Assembly: GCF_013131805.1 (NCBI RefSeq) | Contig: NZ_JABJRC010000013.1 | Coordinates: 44,513 to 108,512 of the forward strand | Direction of reading: 5' to 3' | Length of the DNA: 64,000 bases | Source of the DNA: Kribbella sandramycini | GTDB taxonomy: Bacteria > Actinomycetota > Actinomycetes > Propionibacteriales > Kribbellaceae | Shown: positions 45,875-53,648 of the stretch, in pieces | Position numbering within the stretch: the first letter of the stretch is position 1 | How the letters are laid out: each line of letters starts with the position of its first letter | Notes under the pieces: model-generated | Databases searched by the model: none | What the model saw: the letters and a program-made list of their open reading frames with translations, nothing else | Told to the model about the DNA's origin: nothing | Position numbers and translations under genes: made by a program

Positions 45875-46704
45875 GCACGCCGGTCATCCAGACCGACCTC
45901 GGTCACGCGGGCTGGCAGGCGATCGTCGCCGATCCGGCCGCAGCGGTGATCGCCACCGATTTCGACGGCACCCTGTCACCCCTCGTCGAGGACCCGGCCC
46001 GCGCCCGGCCCGTCGACGGCGGTCTGGACGCACTGGCCCGGCTGGCCCGCTCGGTCCGTCAGGTCGCGATCGTGACCGGTCGGCCCGCGCTGGTCGCTAC
46101 TGAGCTCACAGGCGTCACTGCGCACGCCGGCCTGGCCAGTCTGGTCGTCCTGGGGCATTACGGGCTGGAGCAATGGGACGCCGCGACCGGCAAGGTCACC
46201 TCGGACGCGGTGCCGCCAGGCGTCGCCGTAGCTCGTGAGCGCATCCCGGGCATCTTGCAGGCGGCGGGGCTGCCGGATGCGTTCGTCGAGGACAAAGAGA
46301 GCTCGCTGGCCGTGCATACGCGCCGGCTACCCGATCCGACCGGAGCATTCGACCGGCTGCGGACGCCGCTCACCGAGCTGGCCGATGCGACCGAGCTGCG
46401 CCTCGAGCCCGGCAATCTGGTTCTGGAGCTGCGCCCGCCCGGTGTGGACAAGGGCATCGCGTTGCGCCGCCTTCTGGAGTCCACCGGCGCGCAGTCGATC
46501 CTCTACGCCGGTGACGACCTCGGCGATCTCGCTGCGTTCCGAGCGATCGAGGAGCACCGCAAGACCGGGATGAACGCCGTACTGCTGGCCACTCGCTCTT
46601 CTGGCGCGGCTGACCTGATTGCTGCCGCTGACATCGTCGTGGACGACCCCACTGGTGTCGTTACCGTGCTCACTGCGCTTTCGGACGCGATCGCAGCGCG
46701 CTGA
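45871..46704 (+). CDS. otsB: Trehalose-6-phosphate phosphatase
   Basis: 277-residue HAD-superfamily phosphatase that completes trehalose synthesis. Motif I is TDFDGTLSPLVEDP (about 29-42, nucleophile Asp), motif II region VTGRP (about 68-72), and the metal motif GDDLGDLAAF (about 211-220). A cap domain sits between. The ATG overlaps the previous gene (ATGA). It is separated from otsA by three other genes on the opposite strand. Its last 35 bases overlap the convergent membrane-protein gene. Confidence 0.94.
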   Translation: MSTPVIQTDLGHAGWQAIVADPAAAVIATDFDGTLSPLVEDPARARPVDGGLDALARLARSVRQVAIVTGRPALVATELTGVTAHAGLASLVVLGHYGLEQWDAATGKVTSDAVPPGVAVARERIPGILQAAGLPDAFVEDKESSLAVHTRRLPDPTGAFDRLRTPLTELADATELRLEPGNLVLELRPPGVDKGIALRRLLESTGAQSILYAGDDLGDLAAFRAIEEHRKTGMNAVLLATRSSGAADLIAAADIVVDDPTGVVTVLTALSDAIAAR

Positions 46705-47137
46705 AGGCCTGGGTCACCGTCCGAGTCATCGGCTGGATCGGCCGTTCGACGTACCCGCCGTCCTTGAGGCTGGCCAGCCGCTCGAACGGGTTCCGCGACG
46801 CCGGGTCACCGGTCAGCAGCCACGAGGCCACGACGCAGACGACGTACAGCGGCAGCATCGGCAGGCCCAGCAGGCAGAGGTACTGCCAGGAGTGCCGCTC
46901 CTCGTGTTTCAGCAGCAGCTCGTTGTCGAAGTAGCTCCGGTCGTGCTTGCTCAGGACGACGTTGCCGATCGTGAACGCCCCGGCGATCGGGAAGCCCAGC
47001 CGGTATCCATTCGCGAAGAACAACCCGCGCGGCCCGCGGGTGACCTTCGCCCGGCCGAGCCCGGCCACCAGGAAGCCGGCCAGTGTGGACAGGTTCACGA
47101 AGTTGCCCACCAGCTTCACCCACAGCCACCCGGTCAT
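46670..47137 (-). CDS. Small membrane protein with HEERH motif
   Basis: 155 residues with hydrophobic segments near 4-24, 49-60 and 88-113. Between the last two lies LLLKHEERHSWQYL (about 75-88), which carries H-E-x-x-H. Related small proteins of actinobacteria conserve a similar HE-x-x-H-x-x-Q and may be minimal membrane zincins, but no third ligand is certain. The ATG at 47137 gives the normal length. It overlaps the end of otsB by 35 bases. Function unknown. Confidence 0.72.
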   Translation of the reverse strand: MTGWLWVKLVGNFVNLSTLAGFLVAGLGRAKVTRGPRGLFFANGYRLGFPIAGAFTIGNVVLSKHDRSYFDNELLLKHEERHSWQYLCLLGLPMLPLYVVCVVASWLLTGDPASRNPFERLASLKDGGYVERPIQPMTRTVTQAFSALRSRPKAQ

Positions 47138-47185
47138 GAGGCTCAGTATGCGGTTCTGTCGGCGGCGTGGGTAAGACTTGGGCGC

Positions 47186-48133
47186 GTGGAGTCGACGGTG
47201 CGGGTCTGGCGAGCGGGGCGGGTGGTGGATCCGCACTCGGTCATCGGCGGGCTGCGCAAGGGCCCGGGCGATCCGGCGTACGTCTTCGACGCGGCTCGGC
47301 GGACGGTGTGGCGGGCCACGCGGACGCCGGAGGGCGCGGTGCTGCTGCGGCTGACGCCCAGAGGCGCCGAGGTGGAGGCCGAGGCCTGGGGGCCGGGTTC
47401 TGCTTGGGCTCTGGATGGCGTGCCGGAGCTGTTGGGTGATGCCGACAGCTGGGAGGGTTTCGAGCCGCTCCCGGCGCACAGGGCGTTGGTGGACGCCGCT
47501 CGGCGCTTCCCGCATGTACGCGTGCCGCGGACCAGAGCCGTCTTCGAGGCGATGGCTGCGGCGGGTATCGAGCAGGTGGTCACCGGTAAGGAGGCATTCC
47601 GCGGCTGGCGGTCGCTGCTGCAGGAGTACGGCGAACCGGCGCCGGGGCCAGGTGGGCCCGCAGGGCGGCCGATGAAGGTCCCGCCGGCGCCTGAGGAGTG
47701 GCGGCTGATCCCGTCCTGGCAGTGGCTGCGAGCCGGCGTCGAAGGCCGGCGGTCGCGAGTGGTGGTCACCGCGGCGACGCGGGCGCGTGCGCTGGAGCGC
47801 ACGCTCGAGCTGACCGACTCGGCCGAGATCGAGCGGCGGCTGCGGTCGCTGCCCGGTGTCGGTGTCTGGACGGCGGCCGAGGTGCGCCAGCGCGCCCATG
47901 GGGACGCCGACGCGTTCTCGTTCGCCGACTACCACGTCTCGCGAAACGTCTCCTACGCACTGATCGGCGAGGAGCTGGACGACGACGGCTGTGCTGAGCT
48001 GATCGAGCCCTACCGCGGTCACCGCTTCCGCGTGCAGCGCCTGCTGGAGCTGGCCGGCATCACGCACCCGCGCTACGGCCCGCGCAAGTCGCTGCCGACC
48101 CACACGCCTGGGGCCACGCATCGGCTGCGGTGA
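47186..48133 (+). CDS. DNA-3-methyladenine glycosylase (HhH-GPD, AlkA-like)
   Basis: 315-residue base-excision enzyme. The helix-hairpin-helix LRSLPGVGVWTAAEV (about 229-243) is followed by the catalytic Asp in DAFSFADYHV (about 251-260). The N-terminal half is the AlkA-type beta domain. GTG at 47186 gives the family N-terminus VRVWRAGRVVDP. Removes alkylated bases. It is downstream of no operon and followed 13 bases later by an antiporter gene. Confidence 0.9.
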   Translation: MESTVRVWRAGRVVDPHSVIGGLRKGPGDPAYVFDAARRTVWRATRTPEGAVLLRLTPRGAEVEAEAWGPGSAWALDGVPELLGDADSWEGFEPLPAHRALVDAARRFPHVRVPRTRAVFEAMAAAGIEQVVTGKEAFRGWRSLLQEYGEPAPGPGGPAGRPMKVPPAPEEWRLIPSWQWLRAGVEGRRSRVVVTAATRARALERTLELTDSAEIERRLRSLPGVGVWTAAEVRQRAHGDADAFSFADYHVSRNVSYALIGEELDDDGCAELIEPYRGHRFRVQRLLELAGITHPRYGPRKSLPTHTPGATHRLR

Positions 48134-48146
48134 CGCTGGGCACTAG

Positions 48147-49376
48147 ATGCCTGTGATCGACGGCGACGGGCTCTACCTCGTGGCAGGGCTCGCGCTCCTG
48201 CTCGGCGCTGTCCTGCCCCGGCTGCTGTCCCGGTACGCCGTCTCCGCACCGATCGCGTTCCTCGGTGGTGGCCTGCTGCTGGGGCTGGTCGTCGACCGAA
48301 CGCACCTCAGTCCGTTGGCTGAGCCCGAGCTGACGAAGCACCTGGCCGAACTGACCGTCATCATCGCGCTGATGGGTGTTGGACTGGCCATCGACCGTCC
48401 GGTCAGCCTCCTGCAGTGGCGAGTGACCTGGCGGCTCCTCTTCGTTGCGATGCCTGCTGGGGTCGCAGCGCTGACCGGCGTCGGTTGGCTACTCGGTGTG
48501 GCCCCGGTGACCGCCCTGCTGATCGCAGCGGTGCTGGCGCCCACGGATCCGGTGCTGGCGTCCGACGTCCAGGTGGGTGGGCCGACGACCGGTGAAGACG
48601 CCGAGCTGGACGAAGAGGACGAAGTACGGTTCGCGCTGACGTCAGAGGCCGGGCTCAATGACGGTCTGGCTGCACCGCTGGTCTATCTGGCCGTTTTCCT
48701 CGCCACCAAGAGCTTCTCGCCGGTCGAGTGGGTCGCCTGGGACTTGCTGGGTAAAACCGCGATCGGCGTCGCAGTCGGCTTCGGAGCGGGCTGGCTGCTC
48801 GGGCGAATGACCTTCTCGGCACCAGCGCAGAGCCTCCGGCTAGCTGACTCCCGGGAGCCGGTTCTGGCGCTGGCCATGACGCTGGGGGTCTACGGGCTCA
48901 CCGAGGTGCTGCACGGCTACGGATTCATCGCTGTCTTCGTGGCTGCACTCACACTGCGGTCGGCCGAGCGCAGCCACGACTTCCACAACCAGTTGCATGA
49001 TTTCATCGGTCAGCTCGAGCACATCCTGACCTGGGGCATTCTGCTGCTGCTCGGCGTCGCAGTGACCGCTGGGCTGCTCGAACCGCTCGACTGGGCCGGT
49101 GTGCTGATCGGCGTCCTGCTCGTGGCCGTCGTCCGCCCGGTGATCGGGCGGCTCAGCCTGATCGGGACGGAGCTGAGCCGGACCGAGGCGTGGGCGACGG
49201 CGGCGTTCGGCGTCCGCGGGGTGTCGTCGATCTACTATCTCGCGGCGGTCGGCGCGAGCTTCGCCGCGGACCTGCCGTGGCTGTGGGCGACCCTGGGCTT
49301 CACGGTCGTTGTCAGCGTTGTCCTGCACGGTGTCGCCGCCACGCCGGTGATGCGGTTCCTGGAGCGCCGGAGCTGA
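48147..49376 (+). CDS. Cation:proton antiporter (CPA1 family)
   Basis: 409-residue integral membrane protein with about 12 helices. APTDPVLASDVQVG (about 131-144) and SEAGLNDGLAAPLVYLA (about 170-186) carry the paired acidic residues of CPA1 Na+/H+ antiporters. A short acidic loop (residues about 150-162) faces the cytoplasm. Functions in pH and sodium homeostasis. Starts 13 bases after the glycosylase gene, so may be co-transcribed. A riboswitch follows the stop. Confidence 0.91.
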   Translation: MPVIDGDGLYLVAGLALLLGAVLPRLLSRYAVSAPIAFLGGGLLLGLVVDRTHLSPLAEPELTKHLAELTVIIALMGVGLAIDRPVSLLQWRVTWRLLFVAMPAGVAALTGVGWLLGVAPVTALLIAAVLAPTDPVLASDVQVGGPTTGEDAELDEEDEVRFALTSEAGLNDGLAAPLVYLAVFLATKSFSPVEWVAWDLLGKTAIGVAVGFGAGWLLGRMTFSAPAQSLRLADSREPVLALAMTLGVYGLTEVLHGYGFIAVFVAALTLRSAERSHDFHNQLHDFIGQLEHILTWGILLLLGVAVTAGLLEPLDWAGVLIGVLLVAVVRPVIGRLSLIGTELSRTEAWATAAFGVRGVSSIYYLAAVGASFAADLPWLWATLGFTVVVSVVLHGVAATPVMRFLERRS

Positions 49377-49442
49377 GATACGGCGTCTCGGATGATGGGA
49401 TCACAAGACACAATATGGACCCGATTGGGTAATCTCGAAGGC

Positions 49443-49588
49443 AGCTCATCCAGAGGGACTGAGGGAAACGGCCCGTTGAAGTCCCGGCAACCCTCCCCGT
49501 CGAGACCCCGCCCGGGGGCGACTCGCGGTGGAACGGTGCCAAATCCGTCCCGCCATCGAGATCCGGTGCCCGCGGGGAAGATGAGAGG
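49443..49588 (+). promoter_or_regulatory. SAM-I riboswitch (S box) upstream of thrC
   Basis: The P1 arms CTCATC (49445-49450) and GATGAG (49580-49585) close a leader containing the S-box core: CAGAGGGACTGAGGGA, GGCCCGTTGAAGTCCC, GGCAACCC and GGTGCCAAATCCG, in the right order. S-adenosylmethionine binding should change access to the downstream AGGGG ribosome site (49586-49590). A small GAGG-GGAA-CCTC hairpin (49585-49596) holds that site, suggesting translational control. SAM-I normally controls methionine genes. Confidence 0.9.
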
Positions 49589-49600
49589 GGAACCTCACTC

Positions 49601-50860
49601 ATGAGCCAGGCCGCCACCCACACCATCCGTGAAGGTGCCTTCGGCAACGGTACGCACCTGAGCTGTCGCGCGTGTGGAGCCAAGTCGCCGCTCGGCCCGT
49701 TCTACGCCTGTATGGAGTGCTTCGGTCCGCTCGAGGTCGGGTACGAGTTCCCGACCATCACCCGTGAGCAGATCGAGGCCGGACCCAAGAACATCTGGCG
49801 CTACCAGCCGCTGCTCCCCGTCCCGGTCGACGTGGCGAGCTTCCCGAACACCGAGCCCGGCTACACCCGGCTCATCGACGCGCAGAACCTCGCCAAGGCC
49901 CTCGGCCTGAAGAAGCTCTGGGTGAAGGACGACTCCGGCAACCCGACCCACTCCTTCAAGGACCGGGTCGTGGCCAGTGCCCTGAGCGCCACCCGCGAGC
50001 TCGGCATGAAGGTCTTCGCCTGCCCCTCCACCGGCAACCTCGCGAACGCCGTCGCCGCGGCCGCCGCCCGCGCCGGGATCCGCTCGGTCGTCTTCGTCCC
50101 GAAGGACCTCGAGCGGCCCAAGATCATCACCACCGCCGTCTACGGCGGGACGCTGGTCGCCGTCGACGGCAACTACGACGACGTGAACAAGCTGGCCTCC
50201 GAGATCGCCGGTGAGGAGGAGGGCTGGGCGTTCGTCAACGTCAACGTCCGCCCCTACTACTCCGAGGGTTCCAAGACGCTGGCCTTCGAGATCGCCGAGC
50301 AGCTCGGCTGGCGGCTGCCGCAGCAGATCGTCGTGCCGGTCGCCTCCGGCTCGCAGCTGACCAAGATCGACAAGGGCTTCACCGAGCTCGGCAAACTCGG
50401 GCTCGTCGACGCCACCGACTACAAGGTGTACGGCGCGCAGGCCACCGGCTGCTCGCCGGTCGCCCAGGCGTTCCGCGACGGCCACGACGTCGTCAAGCCG
50501 GTCAAACCGGACACCATCGCCAAGTCGCTCGCGATCGGCAACCCGGCCGACGGGCCCTACGTGCTGGATGTCGCCCGCCGCACCAACGGCGTGATCGAGG
50601 ACGTCTCGGACGACGAGGTCGTCGAGGGGATCCAGCTACTCGCCCGGACCGAGGGCATCTTCACCGAGACCGCTGGCGGGGTGACGGTCGCGACGCTGAA
50701 GAAGCTGGTCGAGACCGGGCAGCTCGACCCCGAGGCCGAGACGGTGATCATCAACTCCGGCGACGGGCTCAAGACGCTCGACGCCGTGGCCGACCGGGTC
50801 GGCCCGAAGGTGACCATCCCCGCGTCCTACGACGCCTTCGTGAAGGCAGGCCTGCAGTGA
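49601..50860 (+). CDS. thrC: Threonine synthase
   Basis: 419-residue PLP enzyme converting O-phosphohomoserine to threonine. The N-terminal Cys-x2-Cys and Cys-x2-Cys cluster (CRACG ... CMECFG, residues about 26-45) is a zinc ribbon found in many thrC proteins. The PLP lysine is in HSFKDRVV (about 117-124), followed by CPSTGNLANA. Under a SAM-I riboswitch, so threonine synthesis is lowered when methyl-donor pools change. It is followed by the sulfur-carrier gene with a GTGA overlap. Confidence 0.95.
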   Translation: MSQAATHTIREGAFGNGTHLSCRACGAKSPLGPFYACMECFGPLEVGYEFPTITREQIEAGPKNIWRYQPLLPVPVDVASFPNTEPGYTRLIDAQNLAKALGLKKLWVKDDSGNPTHSFKDRVVASALSATRELGMKVFACPSTGNLANAVAAAAARAGIRSVVFVPKDLERPKIITTAVYGGTLVAVDGNYDDVNKLASEIAGEEEGWAFVNVNVRPYYSEGSKTLAFEIAEQLGWRLPQQIVVPVASGSQLTKIDKGFTELGKLGLVDATDYKVYGAQATGCSPVAQAFRDGHDVVKPVKPDTIAKSLAIGNPADGPYVLDVARRTNGVIEDVSDDEVVEGIQLLARTEGIFTETAGGVTVATLKKLVETGQLDPEAETVIINSGDGLKTLDAVADRVGPKVTIPASYDAFVKAGLQ

Positions 50861-51135
50861 GTGTGAGCGTCCGCGTCCCGACCATCCTGCGTCCCTACAC
50901 CCAGGGCGTCTCCGAGGTCTCCGCCGAGGGGGCCACGCTGACCGAGGTGCTCGACTCGCTCGACGCGTCGTACCCGGGGATCAAGAGCCGCGTGCTCGAC
51001 GAGTCCGGTGAGCTGCGCCGCTTCGTGAACGTGTACGTCGACGACGACGACGTCCGCTTCGCCGAGGGCCTGCAGACCGCGATCAAGGACGGCGGACAGG
51101 TCTCGATCATCCCCGCGGTCGCCGGCGGCTGCTAG
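50857..51135 (+). CDS. CysO/MoaD/ThiS-family sulfur carrier ending Gly-Gly-Cys
   Basis: 92-residue ubiquitin-like protein. Sequence pattern (VRVPTILRPYTQG, GELRRFVNVYVDDDDVRFAEG) matches CysO, the sulfur carrier of cysteine synthesis. The mature carriers end in Gly-Gly, but here the gene encodes P-A-V-A-G-G-C, one extra Cys, so cleavage or another use of the Cys is needed. It is translationally coupled to thrC. The JAMM peptidase (Mec+) and CysM partners are not in the window. Confidence 0.9.
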   Translation: MSVSVRVPTILRPYTQGVSEVSAEGATLTEVLDSLDASYPGIKSRVLDESGELRRFVNVYVDDDDVRFAEGLQTAIKDGGQVSIIPAVAGGC

Positions 51136-51141
51136 TTTTTC

Positions 51142-51176
51142 CGGTGGTTCCGGGCGTAGATCGTCCGGAACCACCG
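51142..51176. terminator. Hairpin terminator after the thrC operon
   Basis: CGGTGGTTCCGG and its exact complement form a 12-bp stem with an 11-base loop, starting 7 bases after the CysO-like stop. A short T-run precedes the stem rather than following it. Confidence 0.8.
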
Positions 51177-51190
51177 CTACCGTCGCCGGT

Positions 51191-51571
51191 ATGGCGACGA
51201 AATGGACGATCGGCGCGGATGCCGCCGACCCGCAGCTGCTGTCCCGGTTCTGGGCGGCAGCGCTCGGCTATGTGCTCGAGCCGGGCTTCGACGAGCCCGA
51301 CGGCTCCGGCATCATCGATCCGGACGGCGTCGGCCCGGCCATCGGCTGGCTGCGCGTACCGGAGGGCAAGACGGCCAAGAACCGGCTGCACCTGGACATC
51401 CGGGTTGCCGGCCTGGGGGAGCGCGATGCGGCCTCGGCCGAGCGCATGCGGACCAAGGCGGCTGAGCTGGTCGCTCTGGGCGCCACACAGGTCCGGGAGG
51501 AGTTCTACGGGCCGGAGCTCGGTCACATCGTCATGCTGGACCCGGAGGGTAACGAGTTCTGCGTAGGCTGA
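51191..51571 (+). CDS. VOC-family protein (glyoxalase/bleomycin-resistance fold)
   Basis: 126-residue protein with two beta-alpha-beta-beta-beta units. LSRFWAAALGY (about 17-27) and GHIVMLDPEGNEFCVG (about 111-126) are hallmark segments, the Glu near the end being a usual metal ligand. The N-terminal T-I-G-A-D-A-A-D-P fits the actinobacterial VOC family. No operon partner is clear; the alcohol dehydrogenase starts 5 bases later. Function unassigned. Confidence 0.85.
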   Translation: MATKWTIGADAADPQLLSRFWAAALGYVLEPGFDEPDGSGIIDPDGVGPAIGWLRVPEGKTAKNRLHLDIRVAGLGERDAASAERMRTKAAELVALGATQVREEFYGPELGHIVMLDPEGNEFCVG

Positions 51572-51576
51572 CCGCC

Positions 51577-52572
51577 ATGCGCGCAGTGGTGGTGACTGAG
51601 TACGGCGTACTGCCGGTGGTCCAGGAGGTTGCGGAGCCGGAGGTGGCGCCGGGGTCCGTCGTCCTGAAGGTCGAGGCGACCGGGTTGTGCCGGAGTGACT
51701 GGCACGGGTGGATGGGGCACGACTCCGACATCGTGTTGCCGCATGTCCCGGGGCACGAGCTGGCTGGGACGGTCGCTGCGGTCGGTGCTGGCGTCGACGG
51801 GTGGCAGGTCGGGGACCGGGTCACCACGCCGTTCATCTGCGCTTGTGGGACGTGCGAGCAGTGTCTGGCCGGCAATCAGCAGGTGTGTCCGAATCAGCTG
51901 CAGCCGGGGTTCAACTACTGGGGGTCGTTCGCGGAGTACGTTGCGATCCCGTTCGCGCAGGTGAACCTGGTCCGGCTGCCGGACGCGATGGACTTCGGTA
52001 CGGCGGCCGGCCTCGGCTGTCGGTTCGCCACGTCGTTCCGTGCGGTCCGTCAGGTCGGGCAGGTACAGCCGGGGGAGACTGCGGTCGTTCTGGGGTGTGG
52101 TGGGGTCGGGCTGTCCGCTGTGATGATCGCTGCGGCGGCTGGTGCCCGTGTGATCGCAGTCGACACCAATCCGGCGGCTCTGGAGCTGGCGCGGCAGTAC
52201 GGCGCTGCCGAGACGCTGACGGACGCCAGCGAGCTGCGTGGAGTGGACATCACGTTTGACGCGTTGGGATCGAACGAGCTGGTTCAGCAGGCGCTGCGGG
52301 CGTTGCGGCCACGTGGCCGGCACGTCCAGATCGGTCTGCTTCCGGACGGCGTCCAGCTCGATGTGGGTCGGCTCATCGGCCAGGAGCTGCAGTGGCTGGG
52401 CAGCCATGGGATGCCGGCCCACGCCTACCCGGAAATGCTGGAGCTGGTTGCTGCCGGCAACCTCAACCCGGCAGCGCTGATCACCCGGACCATCTCGCTC
52501 GACGAGACCCCCGCCGCCCTGGCCGCGCTGTCACACGGCACTCCGGCAGGTGTCACGGTCATCACCCCTTAA
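51577..52572 (+). CDS. Zinc-dependent alcohol dehydrogenase (MDR family)
   Basis: 331 residues. Catalytic zinc ligands are Cys in GLCRSDWHG (about 38) and His-Glu in GHELAG (about 61-62); the structural-zinc loop CACGTCEQCLAGNQQVC (about 89-105) has four cysteines. The NAD loop is VLGCGGVGLS (about 171-180). It oxidises an alcohol or polyol. Start 5 bases after the VOC gene, so the two are probably an operon. Its stop overlaps the opposite LLM gene by four bases (TTAA). Confidence 0.93.
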   Translation: MRAVVVTEYGVLPVVQEVAEPEVAPGSVVLKVEATGLCRSDWHGWMGHDSDIVLPHVPGHELAGTVAAVGAGVDGWQVGDRVTTPFICACGTCEQCLAGNQQVCPNQLQPGFNYWGSFAEYVAIPFAQVNLVRLPDAMDFGTAAGLGCRFATSFRAVRQVGQVQPGETAVVLGCGGVGLSAVMIAAAAGARVIAVDTNPAALELARQYGAAETLTDASELRGVDITFDALGSNELVQQALRALRPRGRHVQIGLLPDGVQLDVGRLIGQELQWLGSHGMPAHAYPEMLELVAAGNLNPAALITRTISLDETPAALAALSHGTPAGVTVITP

Positions 52573-53531
52573 AGGTTCCCGAACGCCTCGATCGCCTTCA
52601 GGGCCTCGGACTGCGGCATCCCCGGCGGTTGGATGCGCAGGATGATCCCGTCGGCGCCCATGGCGTCGTAGTGGGCGATCCGGTCGGCGCACTCGGCCGG
52701 TGAGCCGATGACGCTCCGATCGGTGATGTCGTCCCAGCCCTGCGTGTAGCGGGCGGCGTCCGTCGATGTCCGCTTCCAGCCGGTGTAGGCGTCGTACAGG
52801 TCGCGCAGCGGCTCTTCGAGCGACTTGCGCGCGTCCTGGGAGGCGGGGGCGCAGAAACCCTCGCGGCAGAGGATGACCTCGTTGCCGAGCGTTCCGGCAC
52901 CACGGGGGTAGGACTGGTACTCAGCGATCTTTTCGGGCAGGTCGGCGTCCAGTTCGTTGAAGGACGTCGTCCAGCCGTCACATGTCCGGGCGGTGCGTTC
53001 GAGGACGGCTGAGACGCGGCCGCCGTTCCAGAGCTTGGGGCGGGGTTTTTGCAGCGGACGCGGCGAGAGATAGGCGTCGTGCAGGCTGGTGAAGCGGCCC
53101 TCGTAGGTGACGGTCTCCTCCGTCCACAGCCGCGTCACGATGTCGATGCACTCCTCGAATCGGGCCACCCGCTCGCGCTGCCGGACGCCGTACAGCGCGA
53201 ACTCCTCCGGGCGGTAGCCGAGGACGAAGCCGGCTGTGAGCCGCCCACCGGACAGGATGTCGAGGTGTGCGAGCGTCTCGGCCAAGACGACCGGCTGGTA
53301 CAAAGGGGCCACGATGCCCGAGGTCGCGATCCCGATCCGGGACGTGTGGGCGGCCAGCCAGGTCAGCGAGGTGAGGATCTCGTGGTAGCCGGGGCGGTGC
53401 AGGTGCCGCTCACCGAGGACGATCCACTCGAATCCGGCCTGCTCGGCGAGCTGGGCCTGCTCGACGGCGTCGGCCAGCTGCGGCCGCTCGCCGGGGGCGC
53501 CGTACAGATTGAGATAGAGACCCAGCCGCAT
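52569..53531 (-). CDS. LLM-class flavin-dependent oxidoreductase
   Basis: 320-residue bacterial luciferase-like protein, (beta/alpha)8 fold using F420 or FMN. Signature VLGERHLHRPGYHEIL (about 38-53) and TSGIVAPLYQPVVLAETLAHLDILSGGR shared with monooxygenases; G-W-T-T-S is late. It diverges from an enolase-superfamily gene, and a perfect 18-bp palindrome lies in the shared gap. It may take part in the same catabolic pathway. The cofactor (FMN or F420) cannot be decided. Confidence 0.9.
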   Translation of the reverse strand: MRLGLYLNLYGAPGERPQLADAVEQAQLAEQAGFEWIVLGERHLHRPGYHEILTSLTWLAAHTSRIGIATSGIVAPLYQPVVLAETLAHLDILSGGRLTAGFVLGYRPEEFALYGVRQRERVARFEECIDIVTRLWTEETVTYEGRFTSLHDAYLSPRPLQKPRPKLWNGGRVSAVLERTARTCDGWTTSFNELDADLPEKIAEYQSYPRGAGTLGNEVILCREGFCAPASQDARKSLEEPLRDLYDAYTGWKRTSTDAARYTQGWDDITDRSVIGSPAECADRIAHYDAMGADGIILRIQPPGMPQSEALKAIEAFGNL

Positions 53532-53571
53532 CAGGGTGCCACCTTCCGTTGACAGAGAGCACTCGGGGTAT

Positions 53572-53589
53572 TTACGGTCTTGACCGTAA
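53572..53589. promoter_or_regulatory. Perfect palindrome TTACGGTC-TT-GACCGTAA in divergent gap
   Basis: 18-bp palindrome with 8-bp arms in the 117-base gap between the LLM gene (minus) and the enolase-superfamily gene (plus). It is 16/18 identical to the site at 55835-55852, upstream of the local regulator gene. The two sites probably bind the same protein, and this one can control both genes. Confidence 0.75.
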
Positions 53590-53648
53590 GTCCTTTTGCG
53601 TCGGAACGCGACCCCTAACCGTCACTTGGTGTCCTTAAGGAGCCGACC

